A DNA stretch of 64,000 bases from an uncultured Christensenellaceae bacterium (GTDB lineage Bacteria > Bacillota > Clostridia > Christensenellales > Borkfalkiaceae), in the NCBI GenBank assembly GCA_910586985.1, contig CAJUKK010000010.1:25510-89509 (forward strand). Reading direction: 5' to 3'. The notes under the pieces are model-generated. The model was not told the origin of the DNA. It saw only the letters and a list, made by a program, of their open reading frames with translations, and did not search any database. A program made the position numbers and the translations under genes. Below, piece by piece: positions 8,511 through 17,423 of the stretch; position 1 is the stretch's first letter, and each line of letters starts with the position of its first letter.

Positions 8511-8864
8511 ATGAAAGAGTGCAGTCATGAAGAAGAGCATACGGGCGCGGCGATGCGCGCAAAGGTGAATATGCCGACGGACGGGGATATTTTTGAGGTA
8601 TGCGCACAGCTCAAAGCTATTTCCGAGCCGAGCAGATTTAAAATTCTGCTTGCGCTCCGTCAGGGTGAAATGTGCGTTTATCATATTGTAGAGGCTGCGG
8701 GGGGAACGCAGAGCGGCGTTTCTCATCAATTGCGTATCTTGCGCGATAACCGCATTATCAAGTCCAGGCGGGACGGGCAGAATATCGTCTATTCCCTTGC
8801 AGACGCGCATGTGACCGCGTTGCTTGAGCTTGCCTGCGCGCATTTGAACTGTAAATTCGATTAA
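8511..8864 (+). CDS. ArsR/SmtB-family metal-sensing repressor (zinc/cadmium type)
   Basis: 117 residues from ATG 8511, which follows TGGAGGG; an in-frame start 16 codons earlier would lie in the operator. The winged helix (ISEPSRFKILLALRQGEM, then SGVSHQLRILRDNRIIKSRR) is the ArsR fold. The last helix reads DAHVTALLELACAHLNC, giving Asp-x-His-x10-His, the alpha-5 zinc site of SmtB/CzrA-like sensors, with Cys at the position often Glu or His. The N-terminus MKECSHEEEH could add a second metal site. It probably represses its own operon with the downstream zinc/cadmium ATPase until metal binds. Confidence 0.88.
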   Translation: MKECSHEEEHTGAAMRAKVNMPTDGDIFEVCAQLKAISEPSRFKILLALRQGEMCVYHIVEAAGGTQSGVSHQLRILRDNRIIKSRRDGQNIVYSLADAHVTALLELACAHLNCKFD

Positions 8865-8880
8865 ACGGAGAATAAACGTT

Positions 8881-11142
8881 ATGCAAAAAATAATTAAAAT
8901 TCGTAATCTGGATTGCGCGGCATGTGCGGCGGAGTTACAAGAGGAACTTGAAAAAATAGTAGGGGTGAGAGACGCGTCCGTTGATTTCGTCACACAACGC
9001 GTGAGCGTAACGTGCGATACGGAAGATACGTTCGAAAAGTGCAAATACGCGATTTCTCATTTTGAAGAAGTAGAAATTGTAGAAGACGACAGGCGGATCA
9101 TCAAAATCCGTAATCTCGACTGTGCGGCATGCGCGGCGGAGTTACAGGAAGAGCTGGAAAAGATAGTGGGAGTGAGCGAGGCGGCTGTGGATTTTGTCAC
9201 GCAACGCGTATCTCTCGTATGTACGACGGATGCCTTTGCAAAATGCAAATATGCAATCTCCCATTTTGAAGAGGTGGAGATTATTGACGGCGGTGAGATT
9301 GAAAAGCGGAATTTGCATATGAAAGAGATAATGTCAATCGCGCTTTCGGTGATTTTCTTTGTCCCTGCGCTCGTGCTCGAACTTGTCGGCGGATACGAAT
9401 GGTGGTCATTCGGGCTCTTTTTGTGTTCGTTTGCGGCGACGGGTTGGTCGGTTGTATATTCGGTCGGTAAAAATATGTTAAAGACGTTTAAGGGCAATTT
9501 TAGCGCGTTGCTCGACGAGAATACTTTAATGCTGATTGCCGCCGTCGGCGCGTTTGCGATCCGTCAGAATATGGAAGGGGCGGCGGTCATGTTGCTCTAT
9601 CAGATCGGAGAATTTTTACAGGCGCTTGCCGTAGGTTCTTCCCGCAGTGCGATTACGCGGCTCATGGAGCTTAAGAGCGAATCTGCGATCAGGTTGAACG
9701 GAGAAATGCAATCGGAAGTCTCGCCCGACGAGCTTGCGGTGGACGACGTGATTTTCATTCGTAAAGGCGATAAAGTACCCGTGGATTGCGTATTGCTTTC
9801 GGAGAGCGCTCAGCTTGATACGAAATCTTTGACGGGAGAGGCGTATTTGCGGGAGGTTTCTGCGGGGGAGGAAATGCTATCGGGTTGCGTGAATGCAGGA
9901 GCGGCGATCAAAGCGCGTGTTTTGCGGCTTGCAAGCGAGAGCGCCGTCTCAAAAATTCTCGATCTCGTGGAAAACTCTGCGGCAAAAAAGTCAAAACCGG
10001 AAAAATTTATTACCCGTTTTGCGCGTTGGTACACGCCAGTCGTCGTATTGCTCGCACTTGCGGTCGCAGTGATACCGCCGCTCTTTGAAAACTACAATTT
10101 CAGCGTTTGGATTGCGCGCGCGCTTAACTTCCTTGTTATCTCCTGTCCCTGCGCGCTGATTATTTCCGTGCCGCTCACTTATTTTTCAGGCGTAGGTTCG
10201 CTTGCGCGGTGCGGCGTGCTCGTCAAAGGCGCGGTGTATCTCGATACGTTGTCTAAAATTAAAGTCGCCGCATTCGATAAGACGGGGACTTTAACGGAAG
10301 GAAAATTCTCCGTCGCTAAAATCAACGGAGAACAGCGCGTGCTGGAATTGGCGGCGACACTGGAAAAGAGTTCTTCTCATCCGCTTGCGCAGGCGTTTGC
10401 GGGTGTGCCGACAAATTCGGTTTCCGTTCGCGTGAATGAGATCGAGGGTCGCGGACTTGAAGGAGAGATCGACGGAAAAGTCGTGTTGGTCGGAAGTTTG
10501 CGGCTACTGAAAGAGCGGGGAATTATTGTGGAAGAAGTAGAGACTTCCGCGCTCGTGATCTACGTCGCAGAGGACGGAAAAGCAATCGGAAGCATTGAAA
10601 TTGAAGATAAGATCAAAGCAGACGCGGCGGACGCGCTTGCTTCGTTGAAGCGTGCGGGCGTCGCTAAAATCGCGGCGCTTTCAGGAGACACGGAGGCGCG
10701 TGCAAAAGAGGCGTTGGGCACTCTCCCCATTGACGAAATATACGGCGGATTACTGCCTGATGAAAAGATTGCAAAGGCACGGGAGTTAAAGAGAGAGGGA
10801 TTGCTGCTCTATGTAGGGGACGGGATCAACGATACGCCCGTGCTTGCGGAAAGCGACATCGCGGTTTCTATGGGCGCGCTCGGGAGCGCGGCGGCGATCG
10901 AAGCGAGCGATCTCGTGCTTGCAACAGATAATCTCTCCGCTTTGCCTAAGGCGGTCAAAGGCGCAAGGAAGACGCGTAAAATCGTGACGCAGAACATCGT
11001 ATTTTCGATCGCGGTTAAGGTTGCTTTGATGGCGGTTTCTCTGTTCGGATGGATTCCGCTCTGGGCGGCGGTGCTCGGCGACGTTGGAGTCATGTTGCTT
11101 GCCGTATTAAACTCTATGCGGATGCGTGCAAAGATTAAATAA
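8881..11142 (+). CDS. P1B-type heavy-metal-exporting ATPase (Zn/Cd class) with two HMA domains
   Basis: 753 residues. Two tandem N-terminal heavy-metal domains carry DCAAC (Cys12/Cys15 and Cys81/Cys84). The membrane motif SCPCAL (Cys422-Pro-Cys424), the phosphorylation motif DKTGTLTEG (Asp466), and the hinge GDGINDTPVLAESD are all intact. CPC with a DCxxC-type HMA and the ZntA/CadA-like core point to Zn2+, Cd2+ or Pb2+ export at the cytoplasmic membrane. It lies 16 bases behind the arsR gene, forming a metal-resistance operon. The doubled HMA domain looks recent at protein level. Confidence 0.92.
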   Translation: MQKIIKIRNLDCAACAAELQEELEKIVGVRDASVDFVTQRVSVTCDTEDTFEKCKYAISHFEEVEIVEDDRRIIKIRNLDCAACAAELQEELEKIVGVSEAAVDFVTQRVSLVCTTDAFAKCKYAISHFEEVEIIDGGEIEKRNLHMKEIMSIALSVIFFVPALVLELVGGYEWWSFGLFLCSFAATGWSVVYSVGKNMLKTFKGNFSALLDENTLMLIAAVGAFAIRQNMEGAAVMLLYQIGEFLQALAVGSSRSAITRLMELKSESAIRLNGEMQSEVSPDELAVDDVIFIRKGDKVPVDCVLLSESAQLDTKSLTGEAYLREVSAGEEMLSGCVNAGAAIKARVLRLASESAVSKILDLVENSAAKKSKPEKFITRFARWYTPVVVLLALAVAVIPPLFENYNFSVWIARALNFLVISCPCALIISVPLTYFSGVGSLARCGVLVKGAVYLDTLSKIKVAAFDKTGTLTEGKFSVAKINGEQRVLELAATLEKSSSHPLAQAFAGVPTNSVSVRVNEIEGRGLEGEIDGKVVLVGSLRLLKERGIIVEEVETSALVIYVAEDGKAIGSIEIEDKIKADAADALASLKRAGVAKIAALSGDTEARAKEALGTLPIDEIYGGLLPDEKIAKARELKREGLLLYVGDGINDTPVLAESDIAVSMGALGSAAAIEASDLVLATDNLSALPKAVKGARKTRKIVTQNIVFSIAVKVALMAVSLFGWIPLWAAVLGDVGVMLLAVLNSMRMRAKIK
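8887..9297 (+). repeat. Tandem duplication encoding two HMA domains
   Basis: Unit 1 is about 8887-9093, unit 2 about 9094-9297. By eye 54 of 62 aligned residues match, and the first 26 match completely, while at least a dozen of those codons differ at the third base. Confidence 0.85.
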
Positions 11143-11149
11143 CGTTAGC

Positions 11150-11189
11150 GTTCAAACCGCCCGAGGCATTTGCCTCGGGCGGTTTGAAC
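11150..11189. repeat. Perfect 19-bp inverted repeat with 2-bp gap
   Basis: Arms 11150-11168 and 11171-11189 are exactly complementary (core ACCGCCCGAGGCA). It may terminate the ATPase transcript, but no T run follows. The rest of the interval to 11376 shows a short GCAAGG/CCTTGC hairpin and no gene. Confidence 0.7.
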
Positions 11190-11376
11190 TAAGATTGGAG
11201 AGTGGAGTTTTGCAGCTGGGACTGCGCCGCTCTTTACGCAAGGAAATGCCTTGCTTATGCCATTATTATAAACGACTGCGGATAAAAAAATCAACCTACT
11301 ATTTTCAAATGACGCTCTATCGAATGTTAATTTAAAAATAGAGTCTTTATTTCACACTCTACTCACAGTAGAAGTA

Positions 11377-11405
11377 TTGACAAACGCATGAACATTGGTT
11401 ATAAT
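11377..11405 (+). promoter_or_regulatory. Consensus promoter, leaderless arrangement
   Basis: TTGACA (11377-11382), 17-bp spacer, TATAAT (11400-11405), then 6 bases to ATG 11412. Confidence 0.8.
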
Positions 11406-11411
11406 AGTAAC

Positions 11412-12020
11412 ATGGAAGAACAAGATCAGTTGGCTGTCACCATTGGAAAAAATCTTACGCGGTTGAGAAAACTTGCGAATATGACGCAACTTGAACTCGC
11501 GGAGAAACTGAATTATTCTGATAAATCCATTTCGAAATGGGAGCAGGGGAACGGTATACCCGACGTGCGCATTTTAATGCAGCTTGCGGAACTGTTCGGC
11601 GTGTCCATTGACGATCTTGTGAAGGAGCACGACGAGCGGCGTATGATACCGCGCAACGAAAAACGCAAGCAGAGGTTGATTACGGTATTGCTGTCGGTCG
11701 GATTGTGCTGGTTGGTTGCGGTAGTCGTGTTCGTCGGTTTTCTTCTGTTCGGTTCGGATCTCAAATTCGGCTGGCTCTCGTTTATTTATGCCGTGCCTGC
11801 GTCGTCGATTATCGTTCTGGTATTCAGTTGCGTCTGGCATTGGAAGTGGATTCGCGTTATGTCCGTCTCGTTGCTGATCTGGAGCGTCATTTCCTGTTTT
11901 TATCTTACGGCGCTCGTTGCAGGTTATAATGCCTGGCAGCTCTTTTTAATCGGAATCCCGTTGCAAGTGCTTGCGCTTTTCTTTTTTGTCTGGCTCAAGC
12001 GTACGAAATTGCGCGAATAA
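11412..12020 (+). CDS. XRE-family regulator with C-terminal membrane helices
   Basis: 202 residues from ATG 11412; an upstream in-frame ATG at 11388 lies inside the promoter spacer. Residues about 5-65 form a Cro/CI helix-turn-helix (RLRKLANMTQLELAEKL, then DKSISKWEQGNGIPDVRIL). The C-terminal half has about four hydrophobic helices (VGLCWLVAVVVFVGFLLF onward). Membrane-tethered XRE regulators of this build are common in Firmicutes; the signal is unknown. It is followed by two genes of unknown function that may share its transcript. Confidence 0.85.
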   Translation: MEEQDQLAVTIGKNLTRLRKLANMTQLELAEKLNYSDKSISKWEQGNGIPDVRILMQLAELFGVSIDDLVKEHDERRMIPRNEKRKQRLITVLLSVGLCWLVAVVVFVGFLLFGSDLKFGWLSFIYAVPASSIIVLVFSCVWHWKWIRVMSVSLLIWSVISCFYLTALVAGYNAWQLFLIGIPLQVLALFFFVWLKRTKLRE

Positions 12021-12039
12021 CGCGATATACGGAGAATGA

Positions 12040-13077
12040 ATGGAAGAAGTAATACATTATAAAAGAGCAAGGAAGATTGTAGGCGCGTTGAGCTGGATAT
12101 CGATCGTCCTTGCAATTTTCAGTCTCATCGGAATTATTGTCTGTCTTGTTATGCTTGGGTTCAGGGACGAACCCGAGACGCTTTTGTATATACTTGCGTT
12201 GTCTATGTTCGGCGGCGTATTGCTCTTTGGCGGACTTGGATTTTTGCTCTACCGTGCGGGGGAAAAGCTCTTAAAACGCGAACGCGACGCATTGGAGCGT
12301 TATCATTCGGACGACAGCTTTCTTGTCGGCGACGGCACCCTTGCAACGCTGTATCGGGATAAGATCGTTATTCAACGCGCGGGCGCGCCGAAAAAGGGAG
12401 ATAAACCGATTTCGATTCCGTTGAGCAAGGTGCGGGCGTTCTCGCTTTGCAGTCGTCGATTTGCGCGCGAAAAAGGGGAATGGAGCGTCGTATTCGAAGT
12501 TCCCGCGCGCGATCTCGCAAAAGATCGGAGTAAAGTGGAAGAGGACGAAAAATTTTATATTCAGACAGACGCCAAACCGCGCCTTTATGAAAGTTTGACG
12601 CGCAATAACATTCCTCTGACAGGAGAACGGCAGGAAGACTCGTCGCAGAAAAAGAAGTTTACGCGCGTTTTCAGAGCGGTTAAGCCGGATTCGGTAAAAC
12701 GCAAAAATGCGCTGATCGTTGCGGCGGTCGGCGGGGTCGCGCTTGTCGGCGGGATCGTTATCGCCTTTTTACTGTCGGCTACGGTAGGTTCGATCGTCTC
12801 GGTGTTCGGCGTGTACTTCGGCGGACGTGCGGCGGTAAAATATTTTAAGAGTAAATCTTGCTTTTCCGTTTATCATGAGGGGATATTCTGGCAGGAGCAG
12901 AACGCCGTCAACAATCTTTTTTTAAAGTGGGAAGAAATCGAGGAAATTACGTTGAAAGAGGAAAATATTCCCGTAATCTACGTAAAATGTACCTGCGGCG
13001 CATACCACCTTCCCGCGCTCGACGGCGTATACGATGAAATTAGACGCCTTCACGGCGAAAAGTGTAAAGCCGCATGA
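12040..13077 (+). CDS. Membrane protein of unknown function
   Basis: 345 residues. Two N-terminal membrane helices (about 15-70) precede a cytosolic segment (LARDRSK-like, residues about 75-225), then two more helices (ALIVAAVGGVALVGGIVIAFLL and following), then a small C-terminal domain with the pair CTCGAYHLP. The arrangement recalls PH-like bacterial membrane proteins, but I cannot name a family. A GGAG precedes the start by 4 bases. It overlaps the next gene by 4 bases and so is coupled to it. Confidence 0.75.
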   Translation: MEEVIHYKRARKIVGALSWISIVLAIFSLIGIIVCLVMLGFRDEPETLLYILALSMFGGVLLFGGLGFLLYRAGEKLLKRERDALERYHSDDSFLVGDGTLATLYRDKIVIQRAGAPKKGDKPISIPLSKVRAFSLCSRRFAREKGEWSVVFEVPARDLAKDRSKVEEDEKFYIQTDAKPRLYESLTRNNIPLTGERQEDSSQKKKFTRVFRAVKPDSVKRKNALIVAAVGGVALVGGIVIAFLLSATVGSIVSVFGVYFGGRAAVKYFKSKSCFSVYHEGIFWQEQNAVNNLFLKWEEIEEITLKEENIPVIYVKCTCGAYHLPALDGVYDEIRRLHGEKCKAA

Positions 13078-13301
13078 GAGAAGTTGTGTTGCACGGCGTG
13101 TATCGCCATTTTAAGGGCAATGAGTATTATGTAGAAGATATCGCCATTCATTCCGAAACGGAAGAACGGCTTGTTGTTTATCGTGCGCTCTATGGGGAAC
13201 GCCGTTTATTTGCGCGACCGTACGAGCTGTTTGTGTCGACTGTCGATCGGGAAAAATATCCCGATGCGACGCAGGAATATCGGTTTGAACTTGTAAAATA
13301 A
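13074..13301 (+). CDS. DUF1653 family protein
   Basis: 75 residues, the usual length. The pattern HGVYRHFKGNEYYVEDIA, HSETEERLVVYRALYG and the final YRFEL match DUF1653, a small cytosolic family of unknown function. Its start overlaps the preceding stop (ATGA). Confidence 0.85.
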   Translation: MREVVLHGVYRHFKGNEYYVEDIAIHSETEERLVVYRALYGERRLFARPYELFVSTVDREKYPDATQEYRFELVK

Positions 13302-13313
13302 TATAAGATCGCG

Positions 13314-13331
13314 CGCACTGCGCGCAGTGCG
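13314..13331. promoter_or_regulatory. Perfect 18-bp palindrome before mcsA
   Basis: CGCACTGCG followed by its exact inverse CGCAGTGCG, 8 bases before the mcsA Shine-Dalgarno. It could be an operator or an RNA hairpin. No CtsR-type direct heptamers are visible here. Confidence 0.5.
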
Positions 13332-13351
13332 GAATCGCAAAAGGAGTAAAA

Positions 13352-13837
13352 ATGCTTTGCGTCATTTGCGGCGTCAATCCCGCGTCCGACTATGTGAAAA
13401 AATCGGACGGAAAGGAAATCCGACTCTGTCTCTGTTCCGAATGCTATCAAAAGTTGTACGGAGAGAAACGGTCGGATTTCTTCACCTCTTTTGTGGGGGC
13501 GGTCGCTCCTTCGCCCAAACGGACGAGAACTTGCCCCGAATGCGGGGCGAGTTTTGATGATTTTCACCGTACGGGACTAGTGGGGTGCGCCTACTGTTAT
13601 ACGGTGTTTCGCAACGAACTTATGCCTACCGTACGTTTTGTGCAGGGAAAAACAGAACATGCGGGCGCGCGTCCCAAGGACGAAGCGGCGGGAAAATACG
13701 CGCTCATACGAGAACAGGAAGAACTGAAAAGCGCGCTTGAAAAAGCTATCCGCGAGGGGGATTATGCCTCAGCGGATTATTACACCGTTCGTTTGAAACG
13801 CGTCAATAAAGCTATTTACAGTGGGGAGAAATCTTAA
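13352..13837 (+). CDS. mcsA: McsA-like zinc-finger activator of the arginine kinase
   Basis: 161 residues, slightly shorter than Bacillus McsA. Two Cys pairs lie at the start (CVICGVNPA, then CLCSECY) and two more in the middle (CPECGASFDDF, CAYCY), the zinc-binding pattern of McsA. The C-terminal UVR-type helix pair begins at about residue 115 (LIREQEELKSALEKAI, GDYASADYYTVRLKRVNK). McsA activates the McsB protein arginine kinase and helps ClpC recruit substrates. AAAGGAG precedes ATG 13352. Its stop shares a base with the mcsB start. Confidence 0.88.
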   Translation: MLCVICGVNPASDYVKKSDGKEIRLCLCSECYQKLYGEKRSDFFTSFVGAVAPSPKRTRTCPECGASFDDFHRTGLVGCAYCYTVFRNELMPTVRFVQGKTEHAGARPKDEAAGKYALIREQEELKSALEKAIREGDYASADYYTVRLKRVNKAIYSGEKS

Positions 13838-14910
13838 TGGCGAAAACAAGCGAATTATATAATTCCGTCGTCGTTTCTACGCGGATACGCCTTGCACGCA
13901 ATTTTGCAGACTATCCCTTTCCCAATCATTTAAAGGACGTAAAAGCCGCGCGCGAGATCGTAAAGCTTGTTGCTGCGGGACTCAGTCATACGGAGACGTT
14001 CGATCTCTTTTATATGAATTCCATATCCGATGAAAAGGCGGCGTTTTTAAAAGAGCGCAATCTCATCAGTCAGGATTTATTGGGGCACCGTTCGATTGCC
14101 GCGGCGTTGGTTTCGCGGGATGAGAGTATTTCGGTTATGATCAACGAGGAAGATCATATCCGCGAACAGTATTTCATGCGCGGTTTCGATCTGCGCGCCG
14201 TCTATGAGCGGATTGTCGGAATCGACGAGATTATTTCCGAGTGTATTCCGTTTGCGTATGACGATGCGCTCGGGTATCTTACCGCCTGTCCGACCAATCT
14301 CGGAACGGGACTTCGCGCTTCCGCTATGCTCTTTCTGCCCGCGCTGACAAGGCGTAATCTCATGCGCAGGATTATTCCCGAGCTTACGAGAAAAGGACTT
14401 GTCGTACGGGGAGCATTCGGCGAGGGGAGCGGTACGGAGGGCGAGCTGTGCCAGATCAGCAACGAAGTTACGCTCGGGATATCCGAGGACGAGATACTCG
14501 AAGTCGTGGAGCAGATGGTGAAAACGATCGTCGAGTTCGAATTGCGCGAGCGCGAACGTATGCTTGCCGAAGAGGAAATCGCACTGACGGATCGGATACT
14601 GCGCGCATACGGTACGCTCACAAATTGTATGCGCATCGATTTAAAAGAATTTATGGTAAAAATGGCAGACGTGAAACTCGGCGTCGCGCTCGGTATTTTG
14701 GGCGGAGATATTCCCGCGCTGGACGATTTGATCGTTGATATGCGCCCTGCGAACATCAACCGTTTGAACGGGTCTTTGCTCAATCAGGCGGAGCAGGACG
14801 TTTACCGCGCGGAATATGCTGGAAAGGCGTTGCGGGGGATGGAACTGCTTACGACTAAGGAGCGAAACGCTTTGCAGGCGCGTAGCGAACACTGTACGGG
14901 AGGGATTTGA
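13837..14910 (+). CDS. mcsB: Protein arginine kinase McsB
   Basis: 357 residues, full length. Guanidino-kinase motifs are all present: STRIRLARNF near the N-terminus, the catalytic glutamate pair in INEEDHIREQ, GLRASAMLFLPAL, and RGAFGEGSGTEGELCQISNE. McsB phosphorylates arginines on damaged or regulatory proteins, marking them for ClpCP. The gene sits in the classical mcsA-mcsB-clpC order and overlaps both neighbours. Confidence 0.95.
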   Translation: MAKTSELYNSVVVSTRIRLARNFADYPFPNHLKDVKAAREIVKLVAAGLSHTETFDLFYMNSISDEKAAFLKERNLISQDLLGHRSIAAALVSRDESISVMINEEDHIREQYFMRGFDLRAVYERIVGIDEIISECIPFAYDDALGYLTACPTNLGTGLRASAMLFLPALTRRNLMRRIIPELTRKGLVVRGAFGEGSGTEGELCQISNEVTLGISEDEILEVVEQMVKTIVEFELRERERMLAEEEIALTDRILRAYGTLTNCMRIDLKEFMVKMADVKLGVALGILGGDIPALDDLIVDMRPANINRLNGSLLNQAEQDVYRAEYAGKALRGMELLTTKERNALQARSEHCTGGI

Positions 14911-17408
14911 AGTTGGATTTTTCGAGATGCTCCGATCACTTAATGCGTGTGATCAAAGTTGCGGAGAAATTAGCGGAAGAGTACGATACGAAATATATCG
15001 GGAGCGAACATATTGTCTACGGCATGCTCTGTGTAACCGATTGCGCCGCAGGCGAATTATTGCTTTCGGCAGGAGTCAACGGGGCGGAATACCTCGGCTC
15101 TTTTAAAAATTCAGTCAGTCATAACGCCGTTGTGCACGGATTTACGCCGCGTACGAAAAAAATGTTTCAAATGGCGGAAGAACTCTCTATGGTGGAGGGC
15201 GCATTTAAACCTGTAACGGGTACGGAGCATATGCTGCTTTCCGTCCTTACCCACGACGAGTGCGTGGCAATGCAGATATTGCGGGCGCAGGGTGTGGATA
15301 TCGATGCGCTCATTCGCAATACGGAAGAGCTGATCGGACCGGCGCGCGAGGAGGAAACGCCTGCGATCGCGTCCTTTACAACGCCGGTTGCCGCAAAAAA
15401 AATAAATGCTGCGTTCGACAGAATCGAACGCGCGCGGGACGGAAAGGATTATCCCTTGGACGAATCTCTACTCAGATACGGACTCAATCTTACGCAGCGG
15501 GCGCGGGAGGGAAAACTTGATCCTGTAATCGGGCGGCACGCCGAAATAGAGAAGGTGATTCAGATTTTGTCGAGGCGTTCTAAAAATAATCCCGTGCTCA
15601 TCGGAGAACCCGGCGTCGGTAAGAGCGCGGTAGTCGAAGGGCTTGCGCAGGCGATCGTCGGGGGAGACGTGCCCGAACTTCTGCGCGATAAAATCGTGTT
15701 TTCACTCGATCTTACGGGATTGCTCGCGGGGACGAGATATCGCGGCGAGTTCGAAGAACGGTTGAAAAACGTGATGGAGACGATCGTTCGCAATAAAAAT
15801 ATCATTCTTTTTATTGACGAAATACATATGATTGTCGGTGCCGGCGCGTCGAGCGAAAGTACGATGGACGCATCGAATATTTTAAAGCCGATGCTTGCCC
15901 GCGGGGAACTCCAGACTGTGGGAGCGACTACGCTCGAAGAGTATCGGAAATATATTGAAAAAGACAGTGCATTGGAGCGCAGATTTACGCCAGTCGTCGT
16001 CGATCAACCGTCGGTTGAAGATACGATCGTCATTTTGCGGGGACTCAAAGATAAGTACGAGGCGCATCATAACGTGGCGATCACGGACGAGGCGATCGAG
16101 GCGGCGGCAAAACTTTCCGATCGTTACATCACCGATCGTTTTTTGCCCGATAAAGCAATCGATCTCATAGACGAGGCGGCGAGTCGCGAACGGCTCAATT
16201 CTTATAACGGGCCGAGCGGTTTGCACGAGATGGAAGAACGGCTCGGGCGGCTCGGGACGGAGCGCGACCGCGTTGCCTCCCGCAAAGATTATGCCCGTGC
16301 GGCAGAGATTACCAAGGAAATGAATGTGCTTACCGAAAAGGTGACTTCTCTTCGCCGCGAATGGGAGAGCAAGCGTACTTCCACGCACCTTTCGATCGGC
16401 ATGGAACAGATTGCGGAGATTGTAAGCGGCAGAACGGGCGTGCCTGTATTGCGTCTCACAGAGGCGGAGAGCGAACGGCTCATGCACCTCGAAGAGGAAC
16501 TGCATAAACGTATCGTAGGACAGGAGGAGGCGGTTTCCGCCGTTGCAAAGGCGATCCGCCGTGCGCGCGCGGGACTCAAAGAACCCAATCGTCCCATCGG
16601 TTCGTTTATCTTCGTCGGACCGACGGGCGTCGGAAAAACCGATCTTACAAAGGCGCTTGCTGAGAGTCTATTCGGCGACGAGCGTCTGATGGTGCGTTTG
16701 GATATGTCTGAATATATGGAAAAGTATTCGGTCAGCAAACTCATCGGCGCGCCTCCCGGATACGTCGGTCATGACGAGAGCAGCGGGCAACTCACCGAGA
16801 GAATCAGACGCAAACCGTATTCCGTCGTTTTGTTTGACGAAATCGAGAAGGCGCATCCCGACGTATTTAATATTTTATTACAAATTCTCGACGACGGCAG
16901 GCTGACGGATAGCAAGGGACGGGTCGTCAACTTTAAAAATACCGTGCTCATTATGACTTCGAACGTGGGCGCGCACGAGGTAAAGGAAGTCGCCACGCTC
17001 GGGTTCCGTTCTCGGGATACGGAGAGCAAGTATGAGGAAATGAAGGAAAATATCAACGACGCGTTGAAAGAGCAATTCAAACCCGAATTTTTAAACCGCC
17101 TTGACGACGTTATCGTTTTCCACAAACTTACCAAAGAGGATGCGGCTCATATCTGTGAGAAGATCGTAGACGGACTCAAGCGCCGTCTTGCCGATCGCGA
17201 TATAAAGATCAAAATGAGCGCGCGCGCGCTTTCTCTGCTCGTCGATAGGGGATACAGCGAAGAATTCGGTGCGCGCCCTTTAAAACGCGTCGTGCAGAAA
17301 CTTGTCGAAGATCGTTTGTCGGAAGAGATTCTGATCGGAAAGGTTTCGGCGGGGGCGACGGTGCTGGTAGACGAATCAGACGGAGAATTGACGTTTACGG
17401 AAGAATAA
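14907..17408 (+). CDS. clpC: ClpC AAA+ unfoldase of the ClpCP protease
   Basis: 833 residues from a TTG start overlapping the mcsB stop by 4 bases, with GGGAGGG just upstream. It has the double-repeat N domain (1-140) that reads phospho-arginine, Walker A GEPGVGKS at 233-240, a UVR-containing middle domain (ARAAEITKEMNVLTEKV), and a second Walker A GPTGVGKT at 571-578. ClpC unfolds substrates for ClpP. No ctsR gene precedes the operon, so heat-shock control must come from elsewhere. Confidence 0.96.
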   Translation: MKLDFSRCSDHLMRVIKVAEKLAEEYDTKYIGSEHIVYGMLCVTDCAAGELLLSAGVNGAEYLGSFKNSVSHNAVVHGFTPRTKKMFQMAEELSMVEGAFKPVTGTEHMLLSVLTHDECVAMQILRAQGVDIDALIRNTEELIGPAREEETPAIASFTTPVAAKKINAAFDRIERARDGKDYPLDESLLRYGLNLTQRAREGKLDPVIGRHAEIEKVIQILSRRSKNNPVLIGEPGVGKSAVVEGLAQAIVGGDVPELLRDKIVFSLDLTGLLAGTRYRGEFEERLKNVMETIVRNKNIILFIDEIHMIVGAGASSESTMDASNILKPMLARGELQTVGATTLEEYRKYIEKDSALERRFTPVVVDQPSVEDTIVILRGLKDKYEAHHNVAITDEAIEAAAKLSDRYITDRFLPDKAIDLIDEAASRERLNSYNGPSGLHEMEERLGRLGTERDRVASRKDYARAAEITKEMNVLTEKVTSLRREWESKRTSTHLSIGMEQIAEIVSGRTGVPVLRLTEAESERLMHLEEELHKRIVGQEEAVSAVAKAIRRARAGLKEPNRPIGSFIFVGPTGVGKTDLTKALAESLFGDERLMVRLDMSEYMEKYSVSKLIGAPPGYVGHDESSGQLTERIRRKPYSVVLFDEIEKAHPDVFNILLQILDDGRLTDSKGRVVNFKNTVLIMTSNVGAHEVKEVATLGFRSRDTESKYEEMKENINDALKEQFKPEFLNRLDDVIVFHKLTKEDAAHICEKIVDGLKRRLADRDIKIKMSARALSLLVDRGYSEEFGARPLKRVVQKLVEDRLSEEILIGKVSAGATVLVDESDGELTFTEE

Positions 17409-17423
17409 AAGGGCGATAATTAT

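Noticed and set aside
13302..13351. CtsR operator upstream of mcsA
   Set aside because: No GGTCAAA-type direct repeats; only a GC palindrome.
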